A stretch of DNA of 64,000 bases from Paenibacillus albiflavus (GCF_004344915.1 NZ_SKFG01000017.1:1-64000), one strand, 5' to 3'; positions 1 through 10,905 are shown, numbered from the stretch's first letter. Made by a program: numbers and translations. Notes: a model not told the origin generated them from the letters alone.

Positions 1-68
1 GCTCGACTTGCATGTATTAGGCACGCCGCCAGCGTTCGTCCTGAGCCAGGATCAAACTCTCCATTAAA
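1..68 (-). rRNA. rrs: 16S ribosomal RNA, 5' end only
   Basis: The reverse complement carries the universal 5' end of bacterial 16S rRNA, including the 27F primer site AGAGTTTGATCCTGGCTCAG followed by GACGAACGCTGGCGGC. The mature 5' end is placed at about base 68 by alignment with known Bacillus 16S starts. The gene runs off the left edge of the window. It lies downstream of gyrA on the same strand, the same arrangement as rrnO in Bacillus subtilis. Confidence 0.97.
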
Positions 69-160
69 GGTGAGCTGATTTGCTCAAAATTTCTTGCTAG
101 CTTGTCAATATCTTGTGGATATCGACGTTGTTGAGATTAATAATCTCATTTATTTCTTCA

Positions 161-186
161 CTCGTTGTTCAGTTTTCAAAGGACAA
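161..186 (-). promoter_or_regulatory. boxA-like antitermination element in rRNA leader
   Basis: On the minus strand the leader reads TTGTCCTTTGAAAACTGAAC, which resembles the boxA-type motif (TGTTCTTTGAAAAC) found in Bacillus rRNA leaders and spacers. It lies about 100 bases before the 16S 5' end. Confidence 0.6.
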
Positions 187-231
187 TTTCTTTCATTTTT
201 CGCTGCCGTGTTTCTCAGCGGCGACTTAATT

Positions 232-261
232 AATATATCACATTCGACTAGGTAATTGCAA
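232..261 (-). promoter_or_regulatory. rRNA operon promoter P2 (candidate)
   Basis: The minus strand shows TTGCAA (256-261), an 18-base spacer and TATATT (232-237). It lies between P1 and the boxA-like motif, fitting the tandem-promoter layout of Bacillus rRNA operons. Confidence 0.55.
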
Positions 262-357
262 GCTTTTTTTTGAAATTCTTTTTTAAAGTGTTTTTCAACG
301 CTTATTAAGCAGCTTGTAGTATTTTGTCGAACGTTGCCGTTTCAGCGGCAGAAGACA

Positions 358-386
358 ACTATAACATGTATATGAATATGTGTCAA
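358..386 (-). promoter_or_regulatory. rRNA operon promoter P1
   Basis: The minus strand carries a perfect TTGACA (381-386), a 17-base spacer and TATAGT (358-363). This is a strong sigma-A promoter about 300 bases before the 16S gene. The rest of 69-431 holds only leader sequence and no gene. Confidence 0.75.
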
Positions 387-431
387 ACATTAATTAGAAC
401 TTTTAAAACTCAGTGTAGTTTGTCACGTATA

Positions 432-1025
432 CTAATCATTTAATCCTTTTCCATTCAGAATTTGCTGCATATATTTTTCAACCCTCGAAACTCGAGTTTT
501 GGATTGTTTAGGTTCTGAGAAGTAATAAAGGTACGCTCTTTGCCGTCCCGGCGTCAATGCTTCAAAAGCAGTTTTCAACTCAGGCATATCATCGAGTTTA
601 TTTTGAAACTCGTCAGGAATACTGTATTCAGTCGTTTTCTTCAAAGTCACTTCCAAGCCTGCTTTTTCAACTTCAATGGCTTCATGAATATAGGCTTTGA
701 TGATAGGTTCCATTTCAATGATCTCTTGAATATTGGTGAACCGAATCTGTCGCGCTGCTTGTACATTCTCTGTTTGTTGGATTAGAATCCCGCTCGGATC
801 TTTTAACAAAGCGCCTTTATGAAACAAAAGTGCACAATATTCTTTGAATCCATGGATGAGAACGATGTTTTTATTCTCATGCGTGTAACAAGGATGCATC
901 CACTTATAATCTTCGGTCAACTCACAGTCAAGCACGATACTTCTTAACTTCTCATATTCTGCTTTCCACTTTTTAGACTTACTTAAGAATCCATCAACTT
1001 TTGGATTCAATTTACTCTTTGTCAT
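432..1025 (-). CDS. ydeI: YdeI/OmpD-associated family protein (DUF1801-like)
   Basis: The 197-residue protein has a DUF1801-like N-terminal region, with MTKSKLNPKVDGFLSKSKKW at the start and a conserved stretch around YKWMHPCYTHENKNIVLIHG. Its C-terminal part, ending in a Lys/Arg-rich VSRVEKYMQQILNGKG segment, is typical of YdeI/OmdA-like proteins. The biochemical role is unknown. The start at 1025 is chosen because an AGGGGGG ribosome-binding site precedes it; an upstream in-frame ATG at 1070 lacks one. It lies as a single gene between the gyrA terminator and the rRNA promoters. Confidence 0.85.
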   Translation of the reverse strand: MTKSKLNPKVDGFLSKSKKWKAEYEKLRSIVLDCELTEDYKWMHPCYTHENKNIVLIHGFKEYCALLFHKGALLKDPSGILIQQTENVQAARQIRFTNIQEIIEMEPIIKAYIHEAIEVEKAGLEVTLKKTTEYSIPDEFQNKLDDMPELKTAFEALTPGRQRAYLYYFSEPKQSKTRVSRVEKYMQQILNGKGLND

Positions 1026-1138
1026 TAAGGATCGCCCCCCTTTACTATTTCGATCTGCTGAACAATTCATACATAGATCATAATTAACTTAAAATCCACA
1101 GTACCACAATTGTAAATACTTTTCACAGCAATAAGACA

Positions 1139-1167
1139 ATAACAAAAGCAGGCACCGAAGTACCTGC
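1139..1167 (-). terminator. Rho-independent terminator of gyrA
   Basis: On the minus strand GCAGGTAC-TTCG-GTGCCTGC forms a stem with a stable UUCG loop, followed by TTTTGTTATT. It starts 15 bases after the gyrA stop. Confidence 0.85.
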
Positions 1168-1182
1168 TCTACAGTCATATGC

Positions 1183-3648
1183 TTACTCTGAAATCTCTTC
1201 ATCCTCAGACTCTTCGTCTGTTTCTTCACTCTTGCTCACGCGAGCTACTGTTGAAACTTCATCGTCTTCTCTTGTATTGATTAGCTTAACACCTTGTGTG
1301 TTGCGTCCCATTACTGAGATTCCAGACATGCTTGTGCGGATTAGTGTACCTGAAGTCGTGATGATCATGAGATCCTCATCTTCACGTACCACTTTAAGAC
1401 CTACAACATAACCATTTTTAGATGTTACGTTAAGTGTCTTAATACCTTTACCGCCACGAGTCTGAATACGGTATTCGGACTCAGGTGTACGTTTACCGAA
1501 ACCTTTGGAAGTAACGATCAGCACGGTATCATCTGCACGAACAACGTCCATTGCAATCACAATATCATCTTCTCCAAGCTGAATACCTTTAACCCCTGTA
1601 GCCGTACGACCCATGGATCGAACATCGGATTCCGAGAAACGAATAGACATCCCTTGTTTCGTAGCCATGATAAGCTCTTGATTGCCATCTGTAAGTCTGA
1701 CATCAATCAACGCATCGTCTTCACGCAAGCCAAGGGCGATTAAACCGACTTTACGAATATTAGTGAAATCGTTAAGCGGTGTTTTCTTCACAACACCTTG
1801 TCTTGTTCCAAAGAACAAGAAGTCTTCGCTCTCGAAGCCCTCGACTGGAACAATCGCACTGATCTTCTCACCCTGTTCAATTTGAATCAGGTTAATAATC
1901 GGAGTTCCGCGTGCTGTGCGTCCAAGCGCTGGGATTTCATAAGCTTTTAGGCGATACACCTTACCTTTGTCAGTAAAGAACAGCAAGTGATGATGAGAAT
2001 TCGTTACAAATAGATGCTCGACAAAATCATCTACCTTCGTGTCCATCCCAACGACACCACGTCCTCCACGTTTTTGTGAACGGTAAGTCGTAACTGGAAG
2101 GCGCTTGATATACCCAGTGTGGGAAATTGTAATGACAACATCTTCACGTGGAATCAAGTCCTCGTCTTCAATCGCTTCTTGACCGATCGTAATTTCACTG
2201 CGGCGTTCGTCACCATATTTTGCTTTAATTTCTTCGAGTTCTTCACTGATTATCGCGAGAACTTTCTGCTCATCAGCAAGAATAGCTTTTAATTCTGTAA
2301 TTAATGCCATTAGCTCTGCATACTCAGCATCGATTTTCTCACGTTCCAAGCCAGTTAACTGGCGTAGTCTCATTTCAACAATCGCTTGTGCTTGCTCATT
2401 TGATAAACCGAATCGTTCCATCAAGTTTGCACGTGCTTCTTCCGTTGTACGTGAAGCACGAATAAGGGCAATCACTTCATCGATATGATCAAGCGCAATG
2501 CGTAAACCTTCGAGAATATGCGCACGTGCTTCAGCTTTTCTCAAATCAAATTGTGTACGACGTCTGATAACTTCTTCTTGATGTACCAAGTAATGATGCA
2601 ATACTTCACGAAGACTAAGAACCTTCGGCTCACCGTTAACGAGCGCGATCATAATAATACCAAAATTGGACTGCAATGCTGTATGCTTGTACAGATTATT
2701 GAGCACAACACTTGGATTTACATCGCGACGCAGCTCGATCACAATCCGCATACCTACACGGTCAGATTCATCACGTAAATCTGTAATTCCATCAATTCTC
2801 TTCTCACGAACAAGTTCAGCAATTTTCTCAACCAAGCGTGCTTTGTTCACTTGATATGGTATTTCAGTTACGACAATACGTGCCTTGCCGCCATTGTCTT
2901 CGATCTCTGCTTTAGCACGCATCGTAACCGATCCACGACCTGTTGCATATGCTTGCTTAATGCCTTCACGTCCTAGAATTAACCCGCCCGTTGGAAAATC
3001 CGGTCCCTTAATGGCACTCATAAGCTCAAGTGATGTTACATCAGGCTTACGAATCAACAGCTGAATACCATCGATAACTTCGCCCAGGTTATGAGGTGGA
3101 ATGTTCGTTGCCATCCCGACTGCAATACCCGAAACACCATTGACAAGCAAGTTTGGGAACCTAGATGGTAAAACAACAGGCTCCGTCTCTTCTCCATCAT
3201 AGTTAGGTATAAAATCAACGGTTTCTTTATTGATATCACGCAATAATTCCATTGCAATTTTGGACAGGCGAGATTCTGTATAACGCATTGCGGCAGCACC
3301 GTCACCATCAATCGAACCAAAGTTACCGTGACCATCTACCAGCGGATAGCGAAGTGAGAAATCTTGCGCCATACGAACCATTGTTCCATATACTGACGAA
3401 TCACCGTGTGGATGATACTTACCTAGTACTTCCCCTACGATTCTCGCTGATTTCTTATATGGTTTGTCAGGAGACATTCCAAGATCAGCCATCGCGTATA
3501 GAACACGACGATGAACAGGCTTCATACCATCCCTAACATCAGGCAATGCGCGACTTACGATAACACTCATCGCATAGTCCATAAATGATGTGCGCATTTC
3601 ATACCCGATATCTATTTCTTTGATTTGTGAATTCCTCTCCTCGGTCAT
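1183..3648 (-). CDS. gyrA: DNA gyrase subunit A
   Basis: This 821-residue subunit breaks and rejoins DNA in the A2B2 gyrase, which introduces negative supercoils. The N-terminal breakage-reunion domain carries the catalytic Tyr123 in AAMRYTE. The C-terminal beta-pinwheel carries the GyrA box QKRGGRG, which separates gyrase from topoisomerase IV. The protein ends in an acidic Glu/Asp tail. An AGGAGG site precedes the ATG. In the quinolone-resistance region Ser84 is kept, but residue 88 (E. coli position 87) is Gly, encoded GGA, where Asp or Glu is usual. It is the last protein gene of the dnaA-gyrA cluster. Confidence 0.99.
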   Translation of the reverse strand: MTEERNSQIKEIDIGYEMRTSFMDYAMSVIVSRALPDVRDGMKPVHRRVLYAMADLGMSPDKPYKKSARIVGEVLGKYHPHGDSSVYGTMVRMAQDFSLRYPLVDGHGNFGSIDGDGAAAMRYTESRLSKIAMELLRDINKETVDFIPNYDGEETEPVVLPSRFPNLLVNGVSGIAVGMATNIPPHNLGEVIDGIQLLIRKPDVTSLELMSAIKGPDFPTGGLILGREGIKQAYATGRGSVTMRAKAEIEDNGGKARIVVTEIPYQVNKARLVEKIAELVREKRIDGITDLRDESDRVGMRIVIELRRDVNPSVVLNNLYKHTALQSNFGIIMIALVNGEPKVLSLREVLHHYLVHQEEVIRRRTQFDLRKAEARAHILEGLRIALDHIDEVIALIRASRTTEEARANLMERFGLSNEQAQAIVEMRLRQLTGLEREKIDAEYAELMALITELKAILADEQKVLAIISEELEEIKAKYGDERRSEITIGQEAIEDEDLIPREDVVITISHTGYIKRLPVTTYRSQKRGGRGVVGMDTKVDDFVEHLFVTNSHHHLLFFTDKGKVYRLKAYEIPALGRTARGTPIINLIQIEQGEKISAIVPVEGFESEDFLFFGTRQGVVKKTPLNDFTNIRKVGLIALGLREDDALIDVRLTDGNQELIMATKQGMSIRFSESDVRSMGRTATGVKGIQLGEDDIVIAMDVVRADDTVLIVTSKGFGKRTPESEYRIQTRGGKGIKTLNVTSKNGYVVGLKVVREDEDLMIITTSGTLIRTSMSGISVMGRNTQGVKLINTREDDEVSTVARVSKSEETDEESEDEEISE

Positions 3649-3677
3649 CTCTTACCTCCTGCTAGAAGAAAGCTGAT

Positions 3678-3697
3678 CCCGCCCTATATAGGGCGGG
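3678..3697. repeat. Perfect 20-bp palindrome between gyrB and gyrA
   Basis: CCCGCCCTATATAGGGCGGG is fully self-complementary and lies in the 84-base gap between gyrB and gyrA. No T-run follows on either strand, so it is not a normal terminator. It could be an mRNA processing hairpin or a protein-binding site. Confidence 0.7.
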
Positions 3698-3732
3698 TGC
3701 ATTCTTAAGGTTATATAGCAAACTGCTTTTAT

Positions 3733-5670
<1,938 letters not shown>

Positions 5671-5692
5671 TCAGTAATACTTAAACCAGTGA

Positions 5693-5950
5693 TCAAATTT
5701 TCTGGTCAGCTAGTAAATATCGAGCACGCTTTCCCAGCGTAGAAGCAGAAATGGGAGAATAATAAACTTTATTCAAGGTCACGATTAGTGACTTGCTCTC
5801 CTCTTCGCCAATAACTTCAATGCGATGCTCCTTCGTTGCAGAGGCAACGAACGCTTTTGATATTTTCGAGGTTTTCTCGATGGACAAATCAAATATAGCG
5901 ATGAGCTCAGAAGAACGAATCATTTTCTCGCCACCTAAATGGATAAACAA
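5693..5950 (-). CDS. remB: Extracellular matrix regulator RemB (DUF370)
   Basis: This 85-residue protein starts MFIHLGGEKM and ends with the conserved VYYSPISASTLGKRA segment of the RemB/YaaB family. In Bacillus subtilis RemB acts with RemA to promote biofilm matrix gene expression; RemA-type proteins bind DNA. The position between recF and gyrB is the same as in Bacillus. The first ATG, giving MFIHLG, matches the family N-terminus. A short copy of the dispersed repeat lies just upstream, in the gap to recF. Confidence 0.92.
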   Translation of the reverse strand: MFIHLGGEKMIRSSELIAIFDLSIEKTSKISKAFVASATKEHRIEVIGEEESKSLIVTLNKVYYSPISASTLGKRARYLLADQKI

Positions 5951-5972
5951 GCTATCAACTCCCCAATTGTCT

Positions 5973-6010
5973 AGAAGAAACGGTTACACCGTCTTTAAGG
6001 ACCGTTCTTT
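5973..6010 (+). repeat. Dispersed hairpin repeat, copy 1 (short form)
   Basis: AGAAGAAACGGTTACACCG then TCTTTAAGGACCGTTCTTT is the first hairpin of the dispersed repeat with a few bases deleted from the 3' arm. It lies between recF and remB inside the dnaA-gyrA cluster. The second hairpin is absent. Confidence 0.8.
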
Positions 6011-6025
6011 ATAAGTGAAATGGAA

Positions 6026-7135
6026 TTAATCCGTGATGCTGCCGCTATTAACATGAAAAATCGAAGCGTTGTTTAGTTGATCCAAATGCACGCTTTCAAG
6101 ACCAGTGGTCGTGATAAATGTCTGAACCTTACTTTGAAACGTCTGGATCAGTTGTGTTTGACGATATTCATCAAGCTCGGACAAAACATCATCAAGCAAG
6201 AGAATGGGGTATTCTCCTACTTCCTCATAGATGAGCTCAAGCTCTGCTAGCTTTAGGGACAGCGCGGTAGTCCGTTGTTGTCCTTGTGAGCCGTACGTTT
6301 GTACTTCTTTGCCATTAATAAAAAAAAGTAAATCATCCCGATGCGGTCCAAGAATACTTACGCCTCTACGTATCTCCTGATCCCTTATCTTAGATAACTT
6401 TACCATAAATTGATCAAATACAACAGTATCGTCTACTTCTTCACTATCGGCTACAGATGGACTATACGTAATAGTTAGCTGTTCCTTGCCATTCGTAATG
6501 CCAGCATGGATCTGCTCAGCCCACTTTTGTAGCTTTTTTATAAAGTTTTGACGTTTTTTCATAATTTTAACACCATAGGTTACTAACTGTTCATCCCAGA
6601 CAGATAACATATCCTGATCTAGTGGTGCTTTGAAAGCATTCTTCAGCATATTATTACGCTGTTGCAATGTTTTCTGGTATTGGGACAAGTCGTAAATATA
6701 GCTGGGATAAACTTGTCCGATCTCCATATCCATGAATCTTCTGCGTACGCCCGGGCTCCCCTTCACGATCTCCAAATCCTCTGGGGCAAACATAACAACA
6801 TTCAATGCGCCAATAAATTGACTTAATTTGCGCTGCTCAAGTCCATTAATCCGGACACGTTTTCCTTTGGACGATAAAGCTAATTCCAGCTTGCACGGAC
6901 CATATTTCTTATCAATCTCAGCAGCTATATGCGCCGAATCTGCTTGCCAGCGAATCAATTCCTTGTCTTGAAAAGTCCGATGTGACTTCGTTAATGCAAG
7001 AACGTAGATCGCTTCAAGCAGATTCGTTTTGCCTTGCGCATTTGAGCCTAAGAAAATATTCACATTGCTATCTGTGTTCAGCTCGAGCTCTTCATAGTTA
7101 CGGTAATGTCGTACAGACAGTTTTTTGAGAAACAA
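6026..7135 (-). CDS. recF: DNA replication and repair protein RecF
   Basis: This 369-residue SMC/ABC-type ATPase binds DNA at gaps and helps load RecA with RecO and RecR. The Walker A motif is GSNAQGKT (residues 30-37). The ABC signature region is GSQGQQRTTALSLKLAELE, and Walker B is PILLLDDVLSELD. Between them lie the arms with KGSPGVRRRFMDMEIGQ. The start is TTG at 7135, placed by the AGGAGGG site just upstream. The upstream S4 gene ends 30 bases before it. Confidence 0.98.
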   Translation of the reverse strand: MFLKKLSVRHYRNYEELELNTDSNVNIFLGSNAQGKTNLLEAIYVLALTKSHRTFQDKELIRWQADSAHIAAEIDKKYGPCKLELALSSKGKRVRINGLEQRKLSQFIGALNVVMFAPEDLEIVKGSPGVRRRFMDMEIGQVYPSYIYDLSQYQKTLQQRNNMLKNAFKAPLDQDMLSVWDEQLVTYGVKIMKKRQNFIKKLQKWAEQIHAGITNGKEQLTITYSPSVADSEEVDDTVVFDQFMVKLSKIRDQEIRRGVSILGPHRDDLLFFINGKEVQTYGSQGQQRTTALSLKLAELELIYEEVGEYPILLLDDVLSELDEYRQTQLIQTFQSKVQTFITTTGLESVHLDQLNNASIFHVNSGSITD

Positions 7136-7165
7136 AAGACGCCCTCCTGGTTATTGCCTTTATGC

Positions 7166-7381
7166 TTACTTAGCAACAACCTTAAATTCACCGCAGCCTT
7201 CAACTACAATCCGATCATCTACACGCAGCTTGCGTCCGCGGCGATTCTCAGCCTCATCATTTACTAATACGTTAGCTTCTGCAAGAAAGCTCTTGGCTTG
7301 TCCGCCTGATTGAATGCAATCAGACAGCTTTAAGAACTGGCCTAGCGTAATATATTCGGTCGAAATCGGTATATTCTTCAT
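7166..7381 (-). CDS. rlbA: S4-domain RNA-binding protein (YaaA/RlbA type)
   Basis: This 71-residue protein is a single S4 RNA-binding domain: YITLGQFLKLSDCIQSGGQAKSFL, then VLVNDEAENRRGRKLRVDD. In Bacillus subtilis the homologue YaaA (RlbA) lies between dnaN and recF and is linked to 50S ribosome assembly. The ATG at 7381 is preferred because its N-terminus matches Bacillus YaaA. A GTG three codons upstream (7390) has AAGGAG only three bases away. It fits in the short gap between dnaN and recF, so the genes are probably co-transcribed. Confidence 0.9.
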   Translation of the reverse strand: MKNIPISTEYITLGQFLKLSDCIQSGGQAKSFLAEANVLVNDEAENRRGRKLRVDDRIVVEGCGEFKVVAK

Positions 7382-7397
7382 CCTATTCACAATCTCC

Positions 7398-8540
7398 TTA
7401 TTGTGGGGTGCGGTACGGCAAGATCAGCTGTAGAATGGCTGAGCCATCCTCGGGCTTGATAATAATCGGCTGCATAGAACCTGTAAAACCAATATAAATA
7501 TAATCAGAATCGATGACTTTAAGCGCATCGAGCATATATTTCGAGTTGAAGGAGATTTTTAATAAATCGCCCTTGATGGAATGAATCTCAATTTGCTCCG
7601 TTACTTTACCAAGCTCAGTTGAAGGTGATGAAACTTCAATTGTGTTGTTCTCGTTGATGATTAGATTAACAATGTTAGTCTTGTCTTCACGAGACAATAA
7701 ATAAGCTCGGTCAATCGCATCTGCAAGCTCTTTGGTTTTGACCACAAGTTCCGTTTTGAAGGATTGCGGTATGAGCTTAGTCGTATCTGGATATGTGCCA
7801 TCAAGGATACGAGTGTAGAACAGAATGGATTGCATTTTGAACAAAGCTTGATTATCGGAAATAACAATATCAATTAAGCTGTTTTGATCTGGCAAAATTT
7901 TGCTTAATTCATTAAGTGTCTTACCACTGATAACAATTTGTGGCAGACGATCGATTGCGTTCATTTCAATTGCAATTTCTCTTGATGCTAAACGGTGACG
8001 ATCGCAACCGATGAATTTAAGTTTATTGTTCGCCAAATTCCATAGAACACCCGTTAGAATTGGCGTTGTTTCGTTGGAAGATACAGCAAAGGAAGTTTGT
8101 TTGATCATCGTTTTGAGTATATCACTAGGCACTTGGAACATCCGAGTTTCCTCTACTTGCGGCAATAAAGGAAATTCTTCAGGATCCAGTCCCATAATCT
8201 GTACTTCGGAAGAACCTGAGCGAATCGTTGTTTGAAATTGATTCTGAACTTCGATCTCAATTTGTTGAGAAGGAAGCTTGCGAATTAATTCAGCAAAAAA
8301 CTTTGCTGGCAATACAACACTTCCCGGAAGTTGTAATTCAACAATCGTAAGATCATTTGCTTGCGTAGGGATAAAACTCTGAATGGAGATGTCCGTATCG
8401 CTAGCAGTTAAAGTTACTCCACTGAAGTTTGCGTCTATTTTGATTCCTGTAAGAATAGGAATAGTTGTACGGCTCGAGATCGCTTTACCAACATGACCGA
8501 TGGATTCATTTAATTGATCTTTCAAAATCGTAAATTTCAT
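7398..8540 (-). CDS. dnaN: DNA polymerase III beta sliding clamp
   Basis: This 380-residue protein forms the ring-shaped dimer that tethers polymerase III to DNA. It opens MKFTILKDQLNESIGHVGKA and has three clamp folds. The C-terminus IIIKPEDGSAILQLILPYRT matches the clamp-motif-binding pocket region of the family. An upstream in-frame start at 8564 exists, but GGGAGTGA directly precedes the ATG at 8540 and the family begins there. It is transcribed with dnaA, from which it is separated by the DnaA-trio region. Confidence 0.98.
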   Translation of the reverse strand: MKFTILKDQLNESIGHVGKAISSRTTIPILTGIKIDANFSGVTLTASDTDISIQSFIPTQANDLTIVELQLPGSVVLPAKFFAELIRKLPSQQIEIEVQNQFQTTIRSGSSEVQIMGLDPEEFPLLPQVEETRMFQVPSDILKTMIKQTSFAVSSNETTPILTGVLWNLANNKLKFIGCDRHRLASREIAIEMNAIDRLPQIVISGKTLNELSKILPDQNSLIDIVISDNQALFKMQSILFYTRILDGTYPDTTKLIPQSFKTELVVKTKELADAIDRAYLLSREDKTNIVNLIINENNTIEVSSPSTELGKVTEQIEIHSIKGDLLKISFNSKYMLDALKVIDSDYIYIGFTGSMQPIIIKPEDGSAILQLILPYRTPQ

Positions 8541-8580
8541 AATTTCACTCCCGTGGTTCTGCATTGTTAATTTGGAACAT

Positions 8581-8654
8581 ATATCTTTAATAATACATTG
8601 TTTTATTAAGTAATAGTAGTAGTAGGTGCGGTGAATATGTGGATATGTGGATGA
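8581..8654. other. Origin unwinding element: DnaA boxes, GC-rich spacer, DnaA-trio, AT-rich DUE
   Basis: Between dnaA and dnaN the plus strand has an AT-rich tract (8581-8613), then TAA-TAG-TAG-TAG-TAG (8611-8625), then GGTGCGGTG, then two tandem near-consensus DnaA boxes, TGTGGATAT (8638-8646) and TGTGGATGA (8646-8654). Read from the boxes, the trinucleotides are 3'-GAT-5'. This is the order of the basal unwinding element described for Bacillus subtilis incC. Another box, CTATCCACA, lies at 8673-8681. Confidence 0.82.
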
Positions 8655-8713
8655 AACAGGCGTTAAATAAGCCTATCCACATGTGAATAGATTGTGCATA
8701 GGCCTGTTTATTG

Positions 8714-10075
8714 TTAAGACGATGGATTCTTTATTTTTTCGATTAAAGAGTGGATAACTTTATTCAATTCGGTGTCGACTTTAAGTGACTCCGTTATTTT
8801 GTCATGCGCGTGAATAACGGTCGTATGGTCACGTCCACCGAATGCTTCCCCGATCTTAGGTAGCGAGAAGTCTGTCATCTCCCTTGCCAGATACATAGCC
8901 ACTTGTCTAGGGAATGCGACAGCTTTGGTCCGTTTCCTCGCTTTGAAATCTTCCAGTTTCAGACCGTAGAATTCGCCAACACGCTGCTGGATATCCTGAA
9001 TCGTAATCACTCTAGGACGTGAAGACGGAATAATGTCCTTGAGCGCTTCTGCTGCCAAATGCACGCTGATGTCTTGATTTGTAAGGGATGAGTAAGCAAC
9101 GACGCGGATAAGCGCACCTTCTAGCTCACGAATGTTCGTGTCGATCTGATTCGCAATATAGACCATTGCTTCATTCGGAATTTCAAGGTTTTCAGCCTTA
9201 GCCTTTTTCCTTAGGATCGCAATTCTTGTCTCCAGATCCGGCGGCTGAATATCGGTAATTAATCCCCATTCAAACCTTGAACGCAGCCTGTCCTCCAGTG
9301 TTGGAATTTCTTTGGGCGGACGGTCACTGGAAATAATAATTTGCTTGCCTTCTTCATGCAAAGCATTAAACGTATGGAAAAATTCCTCCTGAATTCGTTC
9401 TTTCCCCGCGAGAAATTGAATATCGTCAATAAGCAAAATATCAATACTGCGATATTTGTTGCGAAATCCCTCACCGCGATTATCTCGAATGGCATTAATG
9501 AATTCATTGGTGAATTTTTCGGATGAGATATAGAGCACTTTAGCAGACGCATTATGCTCTAGCACAAAATGACCAATTGCGTGCATGAGATGGGTTTTAC
9601 CAAGACCAACTCCTCCATAGAGGAAAAGTGGGTTATATGCCTTGGCAGGCGCTTCGGCTACAGCTAATGAAGCCGCGTGAGCAAATCGATTGCCTGATCC
9701 GATGACGAATGTATCGAATGTATATCGGGCGTTCATCATATGTGGATAAGGTTCTTCTGCCGGTGTATTTGCTTGATTTTGCTCGGCGGGAGCTTGTGCT
9801 TGCGATTTGACTGATTTGATAGGCTCATCTTGTTCAATTAGGAATTTAAGTTCGTATTCCTTGCCTGTATATTCGACAATAGCTGAGGAGATTAGTTTAT
9901 GATATCGACTTTCAAGCCAGTCTTTTGCAAAATTGCTAGGTGTCAAAATGATGGCTGAATTTGCGGTGAAATTCGCTTTCGTTGATTTTAACCAGGTTTC
10001 AAAGCTTGGACGGCTTACCTTGGTTTGAATAATGGCTAGAATGTTCTGCCAGATGTCATTTTCATGACCTTCCAC
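8714..10075 (-). CDS. dnaA: Chromosomal replication initiator DnaA
   Basis: This 453-residue AAA+ protein binds DnaA boxes and opens oriC. Domain I (1-80) starts with the [20 protein letters not shown] helix region. A Gln/Ala-rich linker (95-110) follows. The AAA+ domain has Walker A GGVGLGKT (154-161) and Walker B with DD at 217-218. Domain IV carries the DnaA-box recognition motif [15 protein letters not shown] near residue 420. The GTG start at 10075 is eight bases from AAGGAG. DnaA-box clusters lie on both sides of the gene. Confidence 0.99.
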   Translation of the reverse strand: MEGHENDIWQNILAIIQTKVSRPSFETWLKSTKANFTANSAIILTPSNFAKDWLESRYHKLISSAIVEYTGKEYELKFLIEQDEPIKSVKSQAQAPAEQNQANTPAEEPYPHMMNARYTFDTFVIGSGNRFAHAASLAVAEAPAKAYNPLFLYGGVGLGKTHLMHAIGHFVLEHNASAKVLYISSEKFTNEFINAIRDNRGEGFRNKYRSIDILLIDDIQFLAGKERIQEEFFHTFNALHEEGKQIIISSDRPPKEIPTLEDRLRSRFEWGLITDIQPPDLETRIAILRKKAKAENLEIPNEAMVYIANQIDTNIRELEGALIRVVAYSSLTNQDISVHLAAEALKDIIPSSRPRVITIQDIQQRVGEFYGLKLEDFKARKRTKAVAFPRQVAMYLAREMTDFSLPKIGEAFGGRDHTTVIHAHDKITESLKVDTELNKVIHSLIEKIKNPSS

Positions 10076-10096
10076 CTATTTCACTCCTTGTGCAAA

Positions 10097-10169
10097 AAGA
10101 AACGAATGCCTCGCCCGAATGGGACCAAAACAAAGCCGTCCTTAAAGACGGTGAAACCGTTTCTTCTTA
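10097..10169 (-). repeat. Dispersed hairpin repeat, copy 2 (short form with insertion)
   Basis: The minus strand reads AAGAAGAAACGGTTTCACCG then TCTTTAAGGACGG, and the closing CGTTTCTT arm (10097-10104) is displaced by about 30 extra bases. It lies between the dnaA start and the oriC boxes. Confidence 0.75.
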
Positions 10170-10234
10170 GGTTTGTATTTAAAAAGGGCTATTGCTCGAC
10201 AAAGTTGTCCACAATACGCAGGTTGTTAATAAGA

Positions 10235-10263
10235 CATAATTCGCAATTAAATTGACTTGTCAA
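10235..10263 (-). promoter_or_regulatory. Candidate dnaA promoter
   Basis: The minus strand carries TTGACA (10258-10263), and ATTATG lies 17 bases further on. The -35 box is perfect and the -10 box is poor. The site lies among DnaA boxes, which would allow autoregulation by DnaA. Confidence 0.4.
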
Positions 10264-10572
10264 CAATGTTATCCACAGGTTGTTAATAATTTTTGTTGAT
10301 ATAGGGGTTAATCCACAATCGAAACATTCTAATCTTAGCAGAATAAGCCGCTAGAATCAACGAAACATTTGTTTTATCCACAGTTTCCATACCTTGTGTA
10401 CAAAAATTGTCGACACCACAAGATATTGTGGATAATCTGTTAGTTAGGTGGATAAATCAAAAATGTGGACAATTTGATTATTCACAAGTTATGCCGTGGA
10501 TAACTACAAAAGAGGTTTTTGAGTTTAAAATAGATGTGTGTATAAGTTTCACACCATACATGGCTATTTCTC

Positions 10573-10617
10573 GCAGAAACCCCTCCATCCTTAAAGACGG
10601 TGTAACCGTTTCTTCTT
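10573..10617 (-). repeat. Dispersed hairpin repeat, copy 3 (short form)
   Basis: The minus strand reads AAGAAGAAACGGTTACACCG then TCTTTAAGGATGG, ending in GTTTCTG. It lies at the rpmH side of the oriC boxes and overlaps the last one-mismatch box by two bases. Confidence 0.8.
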
Positions 10618-10684
10618 GTCCACAAATGAAGGAGAAGAGTAACAACGCTATTTGAAGATTTAAATAAAGGTGAATTTACAAAGG

Positions 10685-10713
10685 TTGACTTTTGCCTATA
10701 AAAATGGTTTAAT
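10685..10713 (+). promoter_or_regulatory. rpmH promoter
   Basis: TTGACT (10685-10690), a 17-base spacer and TTTAAT (10708-10713) lie 53 bases before the rpmH start. Confidence 0.75.
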
Positions 10714-10765
10714 ATTGAGAGAAATTTTAAGGATTGAAATATCCTCATAGGGAGGTGCAATATAG

Positions 10766-10900
10766 ATGGGTCCTACTTTCCAACCTAATACTAGAAAACG
10801 TAAGAAAAACCACGGCTTCCGTAAAAGAATGGCTACAGTTAACGGCCGTAAGGTGCTAGCTGCTCGTCGTCAAAAAGGAAGAAAAGTATTGAGTGCTTAA
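10766..10900 (+). CDS. rpmH: 50S ribosomal protein L34
   Basis: This 44-residue, very basic protein starts [20 protein letters not shown] and ends [11 protein letters not shown], the full L34 sequence pattern. It is a structural protein of the large ribosomal subunit. GGGAGGTG precedes the ATG. It is the first gene of the rightward arm from oriC, next to rnpA as in most bacteria, and a terminator follows it directly. Confidence 0.99.
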   Translation: MGPTFQPNTRKRKKNHGFRKRMATVNGRKVLAARRQKGRKVLSA

Positions 10901-10905
10901 ATGAT

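Larger units (their letters stand above)
10205..10624. other. oriC: oriC DnaA-box cluster
   Basis: Perfect DnaA boxes (TTATCCACA or its complement) lie at 10269-10277, 10374-10382 and 10427-10435. One-mismatch boxes lie at 10205-10213, 10309-10317, 10447-10455, 10464-10472, 10478-10486, 10495-10503 and 10616-10624. The gap between divergent dnaA and rpmH is 690 bases and holds no gene. This corresponds to the upstream half (incA/incB) of a bipartite Bacillus-type oriC; the downstream half lies between dnaA and dnaN. Confidence 0.93.

Noticed and set aside
10141-10169. TGAAACCGTTTCTT in the repeats as a cre (CcpA) site
   Set aside because: Three of the conserved 3' cre positions do not match, and the motif is explained by the hairpin.
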